Origin: an uncultured Eubacterium sp.
GTDB taxonomy: Bacteria; Bacillota; Clostridia; Lachnospirales; Lachnospiraceae
DNA length: 56,396 nt
Reading direction: 5' to 3'
Assembly (NCBI GenBank): GCA_947642745.1
Contig: CANRTU010000029.1
Location: 1 to 56,396 of the forward strand
Translations under genes and position numbers: made by a program
Part shown: piece by piece, positions 18,222 to 27,376 of the stretch
Layout of the letters: the number at the start of each line of letters is the position of its first letter
How positions within the stretch are numbered: position 1 is the first letter of the stretch
Notes under the pieces: model-generated
Database searches by the model: none
Seen by the model: the letters and a program-made list of their open reading frames with translations, nothing else
What the model was told of the DNA's origin: nothing

Positions 18222-19060
18222 ATGAACGGACTTACAATCTATAACGAAAACGAGCTCAAAAGAATCAAAGAACTGGAGCTGCGGATTTTAAAAGTAGTAG
18301 CAGATATCTGCCAGAGAACCGGAGTGGAGTATTTTGCCGTGGGCGGTACGGCGCTTGGAGCTGTAAGGCATCATGGATTTATTCCCTGGGACGATGATAT
18401 TGATATCGGAATGACCCGTGAAAATTACAGAAAGTTTATACGGGAAGCGCAAGGGCGACTGCCCTGCGGGTATCATATCCAGTCGCCTTATCATGGCAGA
18501 TCATGTCCCTATCCGTATACAAAAATAAGGATGGATGATACGGTTTTTATGGAATACTGTAACCGGAATGTAAAGATGCATCAGGGAGTATATATTGATA
18601 TATTTCCATTTGACACTATGCCGGATGACAGGAAAACATATAAGCGGTTGTTCCGGATGTTTCAGTTTCTGACGCTGCTCTTTGTATACAGGCAGACGCC
18701 GGATCTGTCGAAAAAGCCGGAAAATTTCAGGGGGGGGGTAAATTTATTTTGCGAAGGATCATTCATTATGCGTGCCGGATCATACCGTACGATCTGCTGG
18801 TAAAAGCCTTTGATGGCGTGGCTGAAAAATATAATGATCACGAAACGGACAGAATCGCATGTCTCTGCTATCCGGTCTGTCAGAAAGCATATCTGTCAAA
18901 AAAGCATCTGTTTCCCCTTGCGGATGGACAGTTTGAAGATCTTAAGATTAAAATTCCGGGACATTATGACGCATATCTGAAGAAGTATTATGGCAATTAT
19001 ATGGAGTATCCGCCAGAAGAAGAACGTTTTGGACATAAGCCGTATAAAATCCGGTTGTAA
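18222..19060 (+). CDS. licD: LicD-family phosphotransferase, split by a poly-G tract (phase-off)
   Basis: LicD proteins add phosphorylcholine or a similar phospho-substituent to surface glycans from CDP- or related donors. Start ATG 18222 follows GGTGGAAAGGATAAAA. The nucleotidyltransferase-like core is complete: YFAVGGTALGAVRHHGFIPW, DDDIDIGM (metal-binding Asp cluster) and GVYIDIFPFDTMPDD. At the G9 run 18730-18738 the frame shifts and ends at 18803 (193 residues). In the next frame the true C-terminal part continues from KFILRRIIHYACRIIPYDLL to YMEYPPEEERFGHKPYKIRL, stopping at 19060. With 10 or 7 Gs a 278-279-residue LicD, the usual family length, is restored. No licABC genes are nearby. 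Confidence 0.88.
18730..18738 (+). repeat. Poly-G tract 3 (G9), inside licD
   Basis: Nine Gs at about codon 170 of licD. Upstream phase is 0 and the intact downstream coding region is in phase 2, so G9 is out of frame while G10 or G7 gives full-length LicD. Both halves are free of other damage, as expected for a reversible switch rather than a decaying gene. Confidence 0.9.
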
Positions 19061-19084
19061 ATGGCGGTATCAGCAGGAGGAAAG

Positions 19085-20030
19085 ATGAAAAAGTATTGTG
19101 ACCGGGCATATCAGAATGATATGGTACCGCAGGGAAAGGGATCATCCGCAGTCTCAGATAATGGGGGGGGGGGAAAACAATCACAACAGATTATATCTGG
19201 TGATGCCCGCATACAATGAAGCTGCCAGTATCGGACAGGTTCTGCGGGAATGGATGATCGTGCTTGAAGCAGAAGGGATCAACTGGAAAATAGTGGTTGC
19301 CGACAGCGGCAGTACCGATGAAACCCATAATATATTAAAGAAAATGTGCGCTGTCTGTCCCAGACTGGAAATTTTGTCCGGTACAGGGACAGGACATGGT
19401 CCCAAGGTAGCCGCACTGTATCAGTACGCTGTCCGCTGCGGGGCGGATTATATTTTCCAGACGGATTCTGACGGACAGACCAGTCCGGAAGAGTTTTGCC
19501 GGTTCTGGAAACTGAGACACAGATACCGGGCCATTCTGGGCATGCGTCCGGTACGTGGGGACGGGAAATCCAGGGAATGGGTGGAAAGGATTTTGTGCCG
19601 GATGCTCTACCGTTTGTGCTGTAAAAATATATATGCGTTTATATCACTGCTGGTATCGGTTTCGCTGCTCTGGAAATATTTTGAAGGCGGAAATCTGGTG
19701 GAAGAGTATGCGATGCCTTTCATTGCCATTTCACTTTATATCTATCTGGATTATCTGATTCATAATAAAATTCATGCGGTCCGGCTGTGTGTCTGCGGGC
19801 TTTCTTTCGGGGCAGTCTGTCTGCTGCGTCCGAATATGGTGTCCGTGTGGATTGTTTTTAGCCTGGCTGTGTGCGTGCGCCTGGTTTTAACGGGTGACAT
19901 TTCCAGGATATGGTATTTTCTGGTCTGGTTTGTGGCCGGGTTTTGCGTAATCGTACTGCCGGTGGTATTCTGGCTGGCTGCCAGCCAGTCATTCGCTTCA
20001 TGCGTTTGTGGAATGCTATTTTTATTTTAA
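19085..20030 (+). CDS. GT2 glycosyltransferase (5 prime poly-G switch, off) fused to GT39-like membrane protein
   Basis: ATG 19085, behind AGGAGGAAAG, starts a 26-residue leader that runs into eleven Gs and, at this length, ends at TGA 19217-19219 after 44 residues. The adjoining frame is a GT2 domain: LYLVMPAYNEAASIGQVLRE, VVADSGSTDETHN, and QTDSDGQ (DxD). Ten or 13 Gs would place it in frame. After LYRLCC (about 19620) the GT2 domain ends abruptly, without its usual C-terminal part, and runs into a multi-helix membrane region (LVEEYAMPFIAISLYIYLDY, CGLSFGAVCLLRPNM) like GT39-type lipid-linked sugar transferases. A GTG at 19098 opens the same frame but lacks a ribosome site. Confidence 0.7.
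19163..19173 (+). repeat. Poly-G tract 4 (G11), near the 5 prime end of the GT2 gene
   Basis: Eleven Gs beginning at codon 27 from ATG 19085. Phase 2 enters; the GT2 domain is in phase 0. G10 or G13 is ON, the present G11 is OFF. It is the longest tract in the window. Confidence 0.9.
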
Positions 20031-20781
20031 TTTCGTATATTCTTCCGCAGAAGGCGGCGGGGCAACAGCGGGAGCTAAATGGAATTCTTTTTTTACGTTT
20101 TTAAATTCCATGCCTGTTTTGTTATCCACAGCTTCCTGCTGCGTTCTGTTTAAAAGAAAAGACCGTTTTTTATATGGTATTTATCTGATTTACCTTGTCT
20201 GTACGCTGGTATTTATCTGTATTTCAGGCCATACATCTGGACATTATGGAATGATACTTGTACCAGCTGTGGCGTTTCCAATTGCGTCTTTTCTGGACGA
20301 CTGTGTTTTGCGGGCAGAAGGAAAAGGTCTGCCGGTATGCCTGGCCATGTATTTTCTTGTGTCGGTGGCGCTGCCGGACTGGATGTCCGCTGCCGGGCGG
20401 GTAATTTCCACTTATGAAAACAGAGGGGAAGAGCACCGCAGCGGACTGGTTCTGGAAGTCTGCCGTATCGTCGGGGAGCATACAGAAAAAGATGATAAAA
20501 TATCAGTTTATGGAAACTGGGATATTATTTATATTCTGAGTAACAGAATGCACGCTACCAGGTATTCTTACCAGATCCCGGTGGGGAATATTATGCCGGA
20601 ACTGATGGATGACTATTTCAGACAGCTGGGTGAGGAACAGCCCCCGGTTATTTTAACAGCCCCCGGGTTTATGGATGAGAGGCTAAACAGTTTTGTACAG
20701 CAATATCACTATAAAGAAATCTGGAGTGAGAGCGGGACCATAATCTATCTCAATGAGTCAGCCGTCCGTGGCACCGGCTGA
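20008..20781 (+). pseudogene. GT39-like membrane glycosyltransferase, C-terminal half after a frameshift
   Basis: The frame that continues the membrane protein begins upstream of the first ATG: HSLHAFVECYFYFNFVYSSA joins naturally with the end of the previous frame (LAASQ), showing a one-base shift at about 19980-19995, inside the small palindrome CTGGCTG-C-CAGCCAG. The remainder has four to five membrane segments (HTSGHYGMILVPAVAFPIAS) and a C-terminal soluble part (DDKISVYGNWDIIYILSNRM) as in GT39/PMT-like lipid-sugar transferases. It lacks a start of its own. Either truly inactivated or another, non-poly-G, frame error. Confidence 0.6.
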
Positions 20782-20895
20782 TCGCCAGCGTCTGGGACAG
20801 ACTGGGGAAAATGCTGCCACCGACAGGCTGGCCGGCAGTTTCCGCAGGCATACACATATGGAATAAACTGTATGAAAAGTAAGGAGACAGTTGAT

Positions 20896-21954
20896 ATGTC
20901 GTTATTTAACAACGCAGTATTATTAATTACAGGCGGCACCGGATCGTTTGGACATGCGGTGCTGAAACATTTTCTGACAACGGATATCAGGGAGATCCGG
21001 ATTTTTTCCAGGGATGAGAAAAAGCAGGACGATATGAGACATGAGCTGCAGACGCATCATCCGGACCTGGCAGATAAAGTCACCTTTTACATAGGAGACG
21101 TGCGGGACAGCCGTTCTGTGCGGGACGCAATGGCAGGTGTGGATTATATCTTTCATGCGGCTGCGTTAAAACAGGTGCCCTCCTGTGAATTTTTTCCCAT
21201 GGAGGCGGTCCGGACCAATGTGGACGGGACGAACCATGTGCTTCATGCCGCCATGGAAGCGGGGGTGAAGCGGGTGGTATGCCTGAGTACAGACAAAGCA
21301 GCCTATCCGGTAAACGCCATGGGCGCTTCCAAGGCGATGATGGAGCATGTGGTGCAGGCCAATGCCAGGGTGGCGGCGCAGCGGGGCGGTACGATTATCT
21401 GCTGTACCAGATATGGAAATGTCATGTGCTCCAGGGGATCGGTGATTCCGTTGTTTATTTCCCGTATCAAAGCAGGTCTGCCGGTTCCTGTTACGAATCC
21501 GGATATGAGCAGGTTTCTGATGAATCTGGATGAGGCGGTGGAGCTGGTTATGTTTGCGTTTGAACATGCGAATCCGGGAGATCTGTTCGTTCAGAAAGCG
21601 GACGCCTGTACCATTGGCGTGCTGGCACAGGCGGTTTCGAAGCTGTTTGGAGATACAGGAACGGGAATCATAGGGACCCGTCATGGGGAAAAGCTCTATG
21701 AGACGCTGATTACACAGGAAGAAATGCCCCGTGCGCAGGATCTTGGAAATTATTACCGGATAGCGGCGGACAACAGGGATCTGAATTATGATAAATATTT
21801 TGTGAAAGGCAGTGCAGAGGCAGTGGCAAAACCGTATACAAGTCATAATACAAAGCTTCTGGATGTGGAAGGGACGGTGGCTAAGCTGCTGACGGCGGGA
21901 TATGTGCGGGAACAGTTAAAATCCGGGTCTCAGGCAGAGTCCTGTCGTGTGTGA
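20896..21954 (+). CDS. capE: UDP-GlcNAc 4,6-dehydratase/5-epimerase (CapE/FlaA1 family)
   Basis: 352 residues. It would convert UDP-GlcNAc to UDP-2-acetamido-2,6-dideoxy-L-arabino-4-hexulose, the first step to UDP-L-FucNAc. LLITGGTGSFGHAV is the NADP-binding motif, FHAAALKQVPSCEFFPMEAV is a CapE/FlaA1 family signature, and STDKAAYPVNAMGASKAMME holds the catalytic Asp-Lys and the Met-replaced Tyr position of this family. Start ATG 20896 lies 9 bases after AAGGAG; an upstream in-frame ATG (20872) has no site. It follows the broken GT39-like gene by 115 bp. Confidence 0.9.
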   Translation: MSLFNNAVLLITGGTGSFGHAVLKHFLTTDIREIRIFSRDEKKQDDMRHELQTHHPDLADKVTFYIGDVRDSRSVRDAMAGVDYIFHAAALKQVPSCEFFPMEAVRTNVDGTNHVLHAAMEAGVKRVVCLSTDKAAYPVNAMGASKAMMEHVVQANARVAAQRGGTIICCTRYGNVMCSRGSVIPLFISRIKAGLPVPVTNPDMSRFLMNLDEAVELVMFAFEHANPGDLFVQKADACTIGVLAQAVSKLFGDTGTGIIGTRHGEKLYETLITQEEMPRAQDLGNYYRIAADNRDLNYDKYFVKGSAEAVAKPYTSHNTKLLDVEGTVAKLLTAGYVREQLKSGSQAESCRV

Positions 21955-22154
21955 TCCGGACAGAACAGACAGGTATACGTGTAACAGGGCGTGTCTTAAG
22001 ATCATTCTGGGAATTTGTACGCCGTAAAATGTGAGGCATACCAGGGAGGATACGATGCCGCTGCCCGGGAGATATTTTACAGATAGTTTTTACAGGAACG
22101 CTTCTGGAGGAAAGGGGCAGCCGGGCAGAACAGGACAAAGGGAGGGACAGTGTC

Positions 22155-23384
22155 ATGAACATACTGGTAACAGGCGCAAAGGGATTTGTGGGACGCAATC
22201 TGGTGGAAAATCTGAAAAATATAAAAAACGGGACAGATAAAACAAGACCCGGGATAAAGATCACGGAGATTTTTGAATATGACACGGGTACGGATGAATC
22301 TGTACTGGATCAGGCGTGCCAGACCTGCAGCCATGTTTTTCATTTTGCCGGAGTAAACCGGTTAAAAGATCCGGCGGATTTTATGGAAGGCAACTGCGGA
22401 CCTGTAAAAGAGCTGCTGGGAAAACTGAAAAAATACGGCAATTCCTGTCCGGTAATTTTTGCCAGTTCCATCCAGGCATCCCTGCGGGGCCGGTTTGCCG
22501 GTTCCGCATATGGAAAGAGCAAGCTGGCGGCGGAAAAGCTGCTGTCCGGGTACGGGGCGTCTGTGGGGGCGGAGGTATTTATTTTCCGGTTTCCCAATCT
22601 GTTTGGAAAATGGTGCAGACCGGATTATAATTGTGTAACAGCCACACTGTGCCATGCCCTGGCAAACGATCTGGCATACACTATTCATGACAGCCAGACC
22701 GTGCTGGAGCTTTTATATATTGACGATCTGGTGAAGGGGATGCTGGATGTACTGGAGGGAAAGATATCCAGAAGCGGGGATATCGCAAATGACCCTGATA
22801 CGGAAATGGAAAATCACAGCGGCGGATATTGTGATCTTTCACCCGTATATCATGTGACGCTGGGGGAAATCCGGGATCTGCTGGTTTCGTTCCGGCTTTC
22901 TTATGAAAACCGCCGCATTCTGCCGCGGGAGAAAGATACTTTCGCGGCGAAGCTGTACAGTACCTGGCTGTCTTATCTGCCAAAAGAGAAGATATCCTGC
23001 GAGCCGGATATGCATATGGATGGGCGTGGTATGTTTGCGGAACTGCTGAAGTTTCAGCCTGCCGGACAGGTCAGTGTAAACGTGACAAAACCAGGTATTA
23101 CCAGGGGACAGCACTGGCACAACAGCAAATGGGAAATATTTATCGTCGTATCTGGTCACGGACTGGTCAGACAGCGGCGGGCAGGTACAGATCCGGTGAC
23201 AGGAAAGGCGTATCCGGTTCTGGAAACCGAAGCTGCCGGAACGCAGATAAAAGCCGTATACATATTGCCCGGGTTTATTCACTCTATTGTAAATTTAAGT
23301 CATACACAGGATCTGGTAACCGTGATTTTTGCAAATGAAACCTTTGACAGGGATCATCCGGATACCTTTTATGAAGAGGTATAG
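22155..23384 (+). CDS. capF: Bifunctional SDR-cupin reductase (CapF-like)
   Basis: 409 residues. CapF reduces the 4-keto product of CapE (after C3 epimerisation by its cupin domain) to UDP-2-acetamido-2,6-dideoxy-L-talose. The N-terminal SDR half has NILVTGAKGFVGRNLVE, FHFAGVNR, SSIQASL and YGKSK; the C-terminal cupin half (about 285-400) has GQHWHNSKWEIFIVVSG and YILPGFIHSIVNLS with the metal-binding histidines. The 2-epimerase CapG/FnlC, which normally follows to give UDP-L-FucNAc, is not in the window. It follows 200 bp of gene-free sequence and ends the glycan locus. Confidence 0.9.
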   Translation: MNILVTGAKGFVGRNLVENLKNIKNGTDKTRPGIKITEIFEYDTGTDESVLDQACQTCSHVFHFAGVNRLKDPADFMEGNCGPVKELLGKLKKYGNSCPVIFASSIQASLRGRFAGSAYGKSKLAAEKLLSGYGASVGAEVFIFRFPNLFGKWCRPDYNCVTATLCHALANDLAYTIHDSQTVLELLYIDDLVKGMLDVLEGKISRSGDIANDPDTEMENHSGGYCDLSPVYHVTLGEIRDLLVSFRLSYENRRILPREKDTFAAKLYSTWLSYLPKEKISCEPDMHMDGRGMFAELLKFQPAGQVSVNVTKPGITRGQHWHNSKWEIFIVVSGHGLVRQRRAGTDPVTGKAYPVLETEAAGTQIKAVYILPGFIHSIVNLSHTQDLVTVIFANETFDRDHPDTFYEEV

Positions 23385-23639
23385 TTTACGACGAAACAGC
23401 CGGAAATACCAGCGGCAACAGGCCACGCAGGTTCGGGAAAACTTAGTGTTGTGCCAATTGATGTGGCCGGAAGGCTGAATACAATCTTGTGTCAGTCCGG
23501 AAATCTGAGAGCAGGGCCCTATAACAGGGAAGCATCTTATGGTGTACGGAATCTGTTTGTTAAGAACTTTTTCTGGAAGATTTCATTAAAACGTATTATT
23601 ATGTTTTTGATTTATAAGAAGTTTGATTTTTAGAAATAT

Positions 23640-23723
23640 AAAAGTGTCTTTGACATATCAATCTATTTGCCACTTCATTTATAAGAGGGCAGGGAGATGG
23701 ATATGTCAAAGACACTTTTTTGT
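23640..23723 (+). terminator. Long hairpin with T-run after the capsule locus
   Basis: AAAGTGTCTTTGACATATC at 23640-23658 pairs perfectly over 19 bp with GATATGTCAAAGACACTTT near 23700-23718, followed by a run of Ts. The loop is about 41 bases. It could terminate the capsule transcript in either direction, or be a palindromic insertion. The 250 bp between capF and this hairpin show no recognisable gene. Confidence 0.6.
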
Positions 23724-23790
23724 TTTACAGGTAAGAGAGTCCTGTAAAGAAAAACTCTTTGGGAGATTTTACGGAGGGCGATTGTATGTA
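23723..23790 (+). ncRNA. Structured repeat element, copy C (diverged)
   Basis: TTTACAGG-(9 bases)-CCTGTAAA, then AAAAACTCTTTGGGAG, directly after a T-ended hairpin. The order (T-ended hairpin, 9-base-loop hairpin, CTCTnnGGGAG) is the same as in copies A and B. The stem keeps pairing while a T-A pair is replaced by C-G. Confidence 0.4.
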
Positions 23791-24030
23791 AATGAGGAGG
23801 ACAAACAGATAAAAACAAATTTTTCGAATGAGAATACAGGCTGTTTAAATTTTATTGTTGAATATTACAGTTGTAAATTGTGGCTGGTGTTTCCATTTCA
23901 CATACTTTATATGATCTTAAAGCTTTGTGTTTTATGAATATATTTTATGGATTGTCTGCTGGATAGAGGAGTTTTTTGAAAGAAAAAGTATTCATATAAA
24001 GCATGAGTATCTGGAATAAGTAAATAAGTT
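23791..24030. other. AT-rich gene-free stretch
   Basis: Only short frames without ribosome sites are present. Base composition falls sharply compared with the capsule genes. I see nothing else in it. Confidence 0.4.
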
Positions 24031-24100
24031 CATATTAATTCATATTAATTCATATTAATTCATTTCAAACTATTGAATTTATTCAAGCTTTTGATATAAT
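24031..24100 (+). promoter_or_regulatory. Three 10-bp iterons and a sigma-A promoter before the HTH gene
   Basis: CATATTAATT is repeated three times without gaps (24031-24060), one repeat per helical turn. Next comes TTGAAT (24073-24078), a 16-bp spacer and a perfect TATAAT (24095-24100), 37 bp before the HTH start. The repeats sit just upstream of the -35, where an activator or autoregulator would bind. Confidence 0.6.
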
Positions 24101-24137
24101 AGATAAATAGTTATTTTTTAAGACTGGAGGTGATACA

Positions 24138-24323
24138 ATGAATGAAGATAAATGGATAAGCATTGATGAAGCGGCGGATTATCTCGGTGTTAATAAAGAT
24201 ACAATCAGAAACTGGATAAAGAAGGAAAGTGAAATACCTGCGCATAAAATAGGGAAGCAGTGGAAATTTAAAAAGTCTGAACTGGATACCTGGGTTAAGA
24301 GTGGGAAGAGCGCAATAAATTAG
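24138..24323 (+). CDS. Excisionase/MerR-like helix-turn-helix DNA-binding protein
   Basis: 61 residues: ISIDEAADYLGVNKDTIRNW is the helix-turn-helix, then a wing with HKIGKQWKFKKSELDTW, the HTH_17 (excisionase-type) pattern. A strong site CTGGAGGTGATACA precedes ATG 24138. Proteins like this often stand at the edge of restriction-modification islands and mobile elements. It may autoregulate through the upstream iterons or regulate the methyltransferase gene that follows 336 bp later; this is inference. Confidence 0.82.
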   Translation: MNEDKWISIDEAADYLGVNKDTIRNWIKKESEIPAHKIGKQWKFKKSELDTWVKSGKSAIN

Positions 24324-24659
24324 ACGGTGGAAAGTCAGAACATTGTTATTGAGTCTGAAACCAGAAGTTTCGGTTAGTATTATCTGGTGGGAATATATAT
24401 AAACATTGTGGCGTATTTCAGATTAGTTTGTTGAAACGTATATTAATGTGAGCTGCCGGCTCAAAAATTCGTGGATGTGGTATGGTCAGACGACAAGGAG
24501 AGTCTGACAGACTTAATGTATATAATCCTGGGAATACTCTTTTGCATAAATATTTTAGAAAAATCAGAAGTCTGTAAGTGAATCAGTTACATGCGGTTTC
24601 AATGATATAACAAGTGATATGTTTATTAGTCTGATTAATAATGGAGGGCTTGATTGATA
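24324..24659. other. Gene-free leader of the methyltransferase gene
   Basis: No gene is apparent. A hairpin TCAGAC-(10 bases)-GTCTGA lies near 24485-24508. GGAGGG at 24643-24648 is the ribosome site for the methyltransferase. No clear -10/-35 pair was found. Confidence 0.35.
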
Positions 24660-25904
24660 ATGGAAAAGAAACACAGAGTGCTGTCTTTGTTCAGCGGATG
24701 TGGCGGTATGGATATAGGATTTGAAGGAGGCTTTGAATGTTTGCGTCGTTCTATTAATACGGATATACATCCTGACTGGATCAGGACGTATAATGGAGAG
24801 TGGGTAGATGTTGTGGAAACCGGATTCAGGACTGTTTTTGCGAATGATATACGTCTTGACGCAAAAGCGGCATGGGTCTCATACTTTGAGAACATTTATA
24901 GTGAGGCAAACGAAATTTATCAAATAGCCAGCATTGTTGATCTTGTTAAAAGGGAACGAATGGGTGAAACTATTTTTCCCCCAAATATAGATGTTGTGAC
25001 GGGAGGATTTCCCTGTCAGGACTTTTCGGTATCTGGAAAGAGAAAGGGATTTAATTCAGAAAAAAGTCATAATGGTGGTAAACTTGAAGTTGGGGAACCT
25101 ACAGTTGAAAACAGAGGCCAATTATATATGTGGATGCGGGAGGTTGTTAATATAGTAAAACCATCAATATTCATTGCTGAAAATGTGAAGGGTTTAACTA
25201 TGCTGGAGGATGTGAAAGAGGTCATCGAACATGATTTTGCGGATGCGGCAGATGGAGGGTATCTGGTTATTCCGGCTCGTGTGCTCCATGCCGCAAATTT
25301 TGGGGTTCCCCAATCACGAGAGCGTGTGATTTTTTATGGTTTTAAAAGAAACGCGTTAAAGAGTGAGGCGTTAGAAGCCTTGCGAAATTTGGAAGAAAAT
25401 AGAGATTATGATCCATATCCAATACCAACACATGCATATAATATTGAAGGAGAAAAGTTGTATCCTTTTGTGACTTGCAAAGAAGCGTTATCAGGTTTAT
25501 CTGAGCCTGGGGAAACAGATGATATAGCTCAGACAAAATTTTCGAAGGCAAAATTTATGGTAAAGGGTCAGGGAAACATTGAGATAAAATTGGATTCGAT
25601 ATCACCCACAATCAGATCAGAACATCATGGAAATATTGAGTTTAGGAGATTGAGCGCAAAGAATGGTGGAACTCATGAAGAAGAACTGAGACAAGGATTA
25701 GAGCAAAGGCGCTTAACAATCAGGGAGTGTGCGAGATTACAGACTTTTCCTGACAATTATCAGTTTATCTTACCGAAGACAAAGGAAAATAAGGCGGTAT
25801 GCGCAAGCGATGCGTATAAAATAATAGGAAATGCGGTTCCGTGTGTTTTGGGATATAATATCGCGATGAGATTAAAAGAAAATTGGGAAAAATACTTTCA
25901 ATAA
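24660..25904 (+). CDS. DNA (cytosine-5) methyltransferase
   Basis: 414 residues with the m5C methylase motifs in order: I LSLFSGCGGMDIGFEGGF, IV GGFPCQDFSVSG (catalytic Cys near residue 119), VI FIAENVKGL, VIII SRERVIFYG, a target-recognition region containing SPTIRSEHHGNIEFRRL, IX RRLTIRECARLQTFPDNY, and X IIGNAVP. All catalytic residues are present, so it should be active. It lies convergent to a nonsense-interrupted presumed restriction gene and 2.6 kb from a Vsr gene, forming a type II system. The recognition sequence cannot be deduced here. TTG 24654 is closer to GGAGGG but ATG 24660 is preferred. Confidence 0.93.
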   Translation: MEKKHRVLSLFSGCGGMDIGFEGGFECLRRSINTDIHPDWIRTYNGEWVDVVETGFRTVFANDIRLDAKAAWVSYFENIYSEANEIYQIASIVDLVKRERMGETIFPPNIDVVTGGFPCQDFSVSGKRKGFNSEKSHNGGKLEVGEPTVENRGQLYMWMREVVNIVKPSIFIAENVKGLTMLEDVKEVIEHDFADAADGGYLVIPARVLHAANFGVPQSRERVIFYGFKRNALKSEALEALRNLEENRDYDPYPIPTHAYNIEGEKLYPFVTCKEALSGLSEPGETDDIAQTKFSKAKFMVKGQGNIEIKLDSISPTIRSEHHGNIEFRRLSAKNGGTHEEELRQGLEQRRLTIRECARLQTFPDNYQFILPKTKENKAVCASDAYKIIGNAVPCVLGYNIAMRLKENWEKYFQ

Positions 25905-25944
25905 AATAAAGCGGTTTGCATTCAGATACAAACCGCTGTTGATT

Positions 25945-27081
25945 CTAAAGAGATTCATAGATAACAAGTAGTGATCCATTATGTTCATAATACATTTTGG
26001 CTTCTGGTGTTCCGTTGAACTGTCCATGACTGAAACGACACTCATTTCGTAAAACTAAAGATTTACCTGTTTTTCTGTTTTTTATAGTAGTAAGAATGTT
26101 GGCCTGCTTATCAGGAACAGAACTCACAATGGATTCTATGAAGATATTTTTTTTAAAGGAGTTAAGAGAAGGAACTTTGTAGATCTCTATGCCAGTAGTC
26201 GTTGTTTTCGCATAATAATATTCGAAATCATGTATTCGTAAAAATCTGGGAAGTCCGGCATCATAATTCAGGTTAGTGTTTAGCTCCTTAGCCAGTCCTT
26301 CCGCGGCAGCAATCGCGCATTTTTTCTTGGCATCGTTATAAACTGGATTGCGGTCAAGGTTTTGCCTGATAAATTTGGAAAAAACCTCTTCTCTTGTTTT
26401 CGAAGATGTATTGCTCTCAAATATTGATAAAGTACAGTTTTTGGGAAGGGTTGAATTTATGTTTTTTCCATTATGAGTGTATTGTAATTCAACAGCATAT
26501 TTTGTAAGGGTTATAGTTCCTTTTTTAGCTTTTCCTGAATCGTCATATCCCCAGAAACCATTATTTTGTGAAAGGAATTTAAGTAACTCAGTCCATGTGG
26601 TGTTAAACCATAATTCATATTCTTTGCGTGCGTAATCAGTGAAAATATGGCGCTTTTTATAATTAGATCCTGTATAACAATTCAGCAATTTATATAGCTC
26701 CATGTTTTCTAAAATAAAGCTTTCCTCTTTGAGAGAAAATCCATATTTTCCAACAGTGATATCAACAGGATCATCTTTTTGTGTATTATTGCCTGACCAT
26801 GAAATAGAATCTGTTTTAGAAATCGTAAAATAATTGTTTGAAAAAATGGCCTTGCCGAGTTTGTAGCCATTATTTATTATTTACTTTAATTCATTTGAAA
26901 AAGACGGTAGCAAATTAAGATTTCTGGCACTTGAAATATCACCTGCAATAACCTGGGTTGCGTAATCAAAAAAAGTTTTCGGGTCGTATAAGCTTTGCGT
27001 ATTGAAATCTATATGATTTTTCAATAAACCAATCGTTGTTGCTACGCTTAGTTCCCGTAAGTTTGTTTTTATATCTGCCAT
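25945..27081 (-). pseudogene. Presumed type II restriction endonuclease, interrupted by one in-frame TAA
   Basis: Read on the minus strand from ATG 27081 (behind AGGAGGAAAACAA) the frame gives MADIKTNLRELSVATTIGLL up to NELK, meets TAA at 26883-26881 (codon 67), and then continues in the same frame with NNGYKLGKAIFSNNYFTISK through to the natural stop at 25945, 378 codons in all. Apart from that single codon nothing is damaged. Its position tail-to-tail with the methyltransferase, similar AT content and size suggest the cognate nuclease. I do not recognise a named restriction enzyme family. Restarting at ATG 26703 would give 252 residues without the N-terminal third. Confidence 0.6.
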
Positions 27082-27376
27082 TTGTTTTCCTCCTGATATT
27101 TATTTGTATATGGATAAATCTTTTGTAATACTTAAGAAGGTGATGTTCTCAAAGGGAATCTATATGGTCTGTCTAAAATAAAGAAGATATATATTTGCCG
27201 CCCGGTTGCAAATTGCCCGAATTGTTTTTTACTACGCTTTTTGTCATTATGAAAGTGTTGGGAAATATAAAACATCAGATTATATAGGTAGCTTAATATA
27301 ATTGATTATTCCATTCAATACCATTTGCTTTTAAAGGAAAAATAACTGACAAAGTCAATCGACGTATTTGGGAAAT
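27082..27376. other. Gene-free AT-rich stretch
   Basis: It contains the ribosome site of the minus-strand gene and little else. No clear promoter motif or gene is seen. Confidence 0.3.

Noticed and set aside
21166..21846. Long minus-strand ORF of 226 codons
   Set aside because: It is the antisense shadow of the CapE gene; no ribosome site and no coding-like composition.
24031..24060. CRISPR-like short repeats
   Set aside because: Three contiguous 10-bp units without spacers, and no cas genes anywhere in the window.
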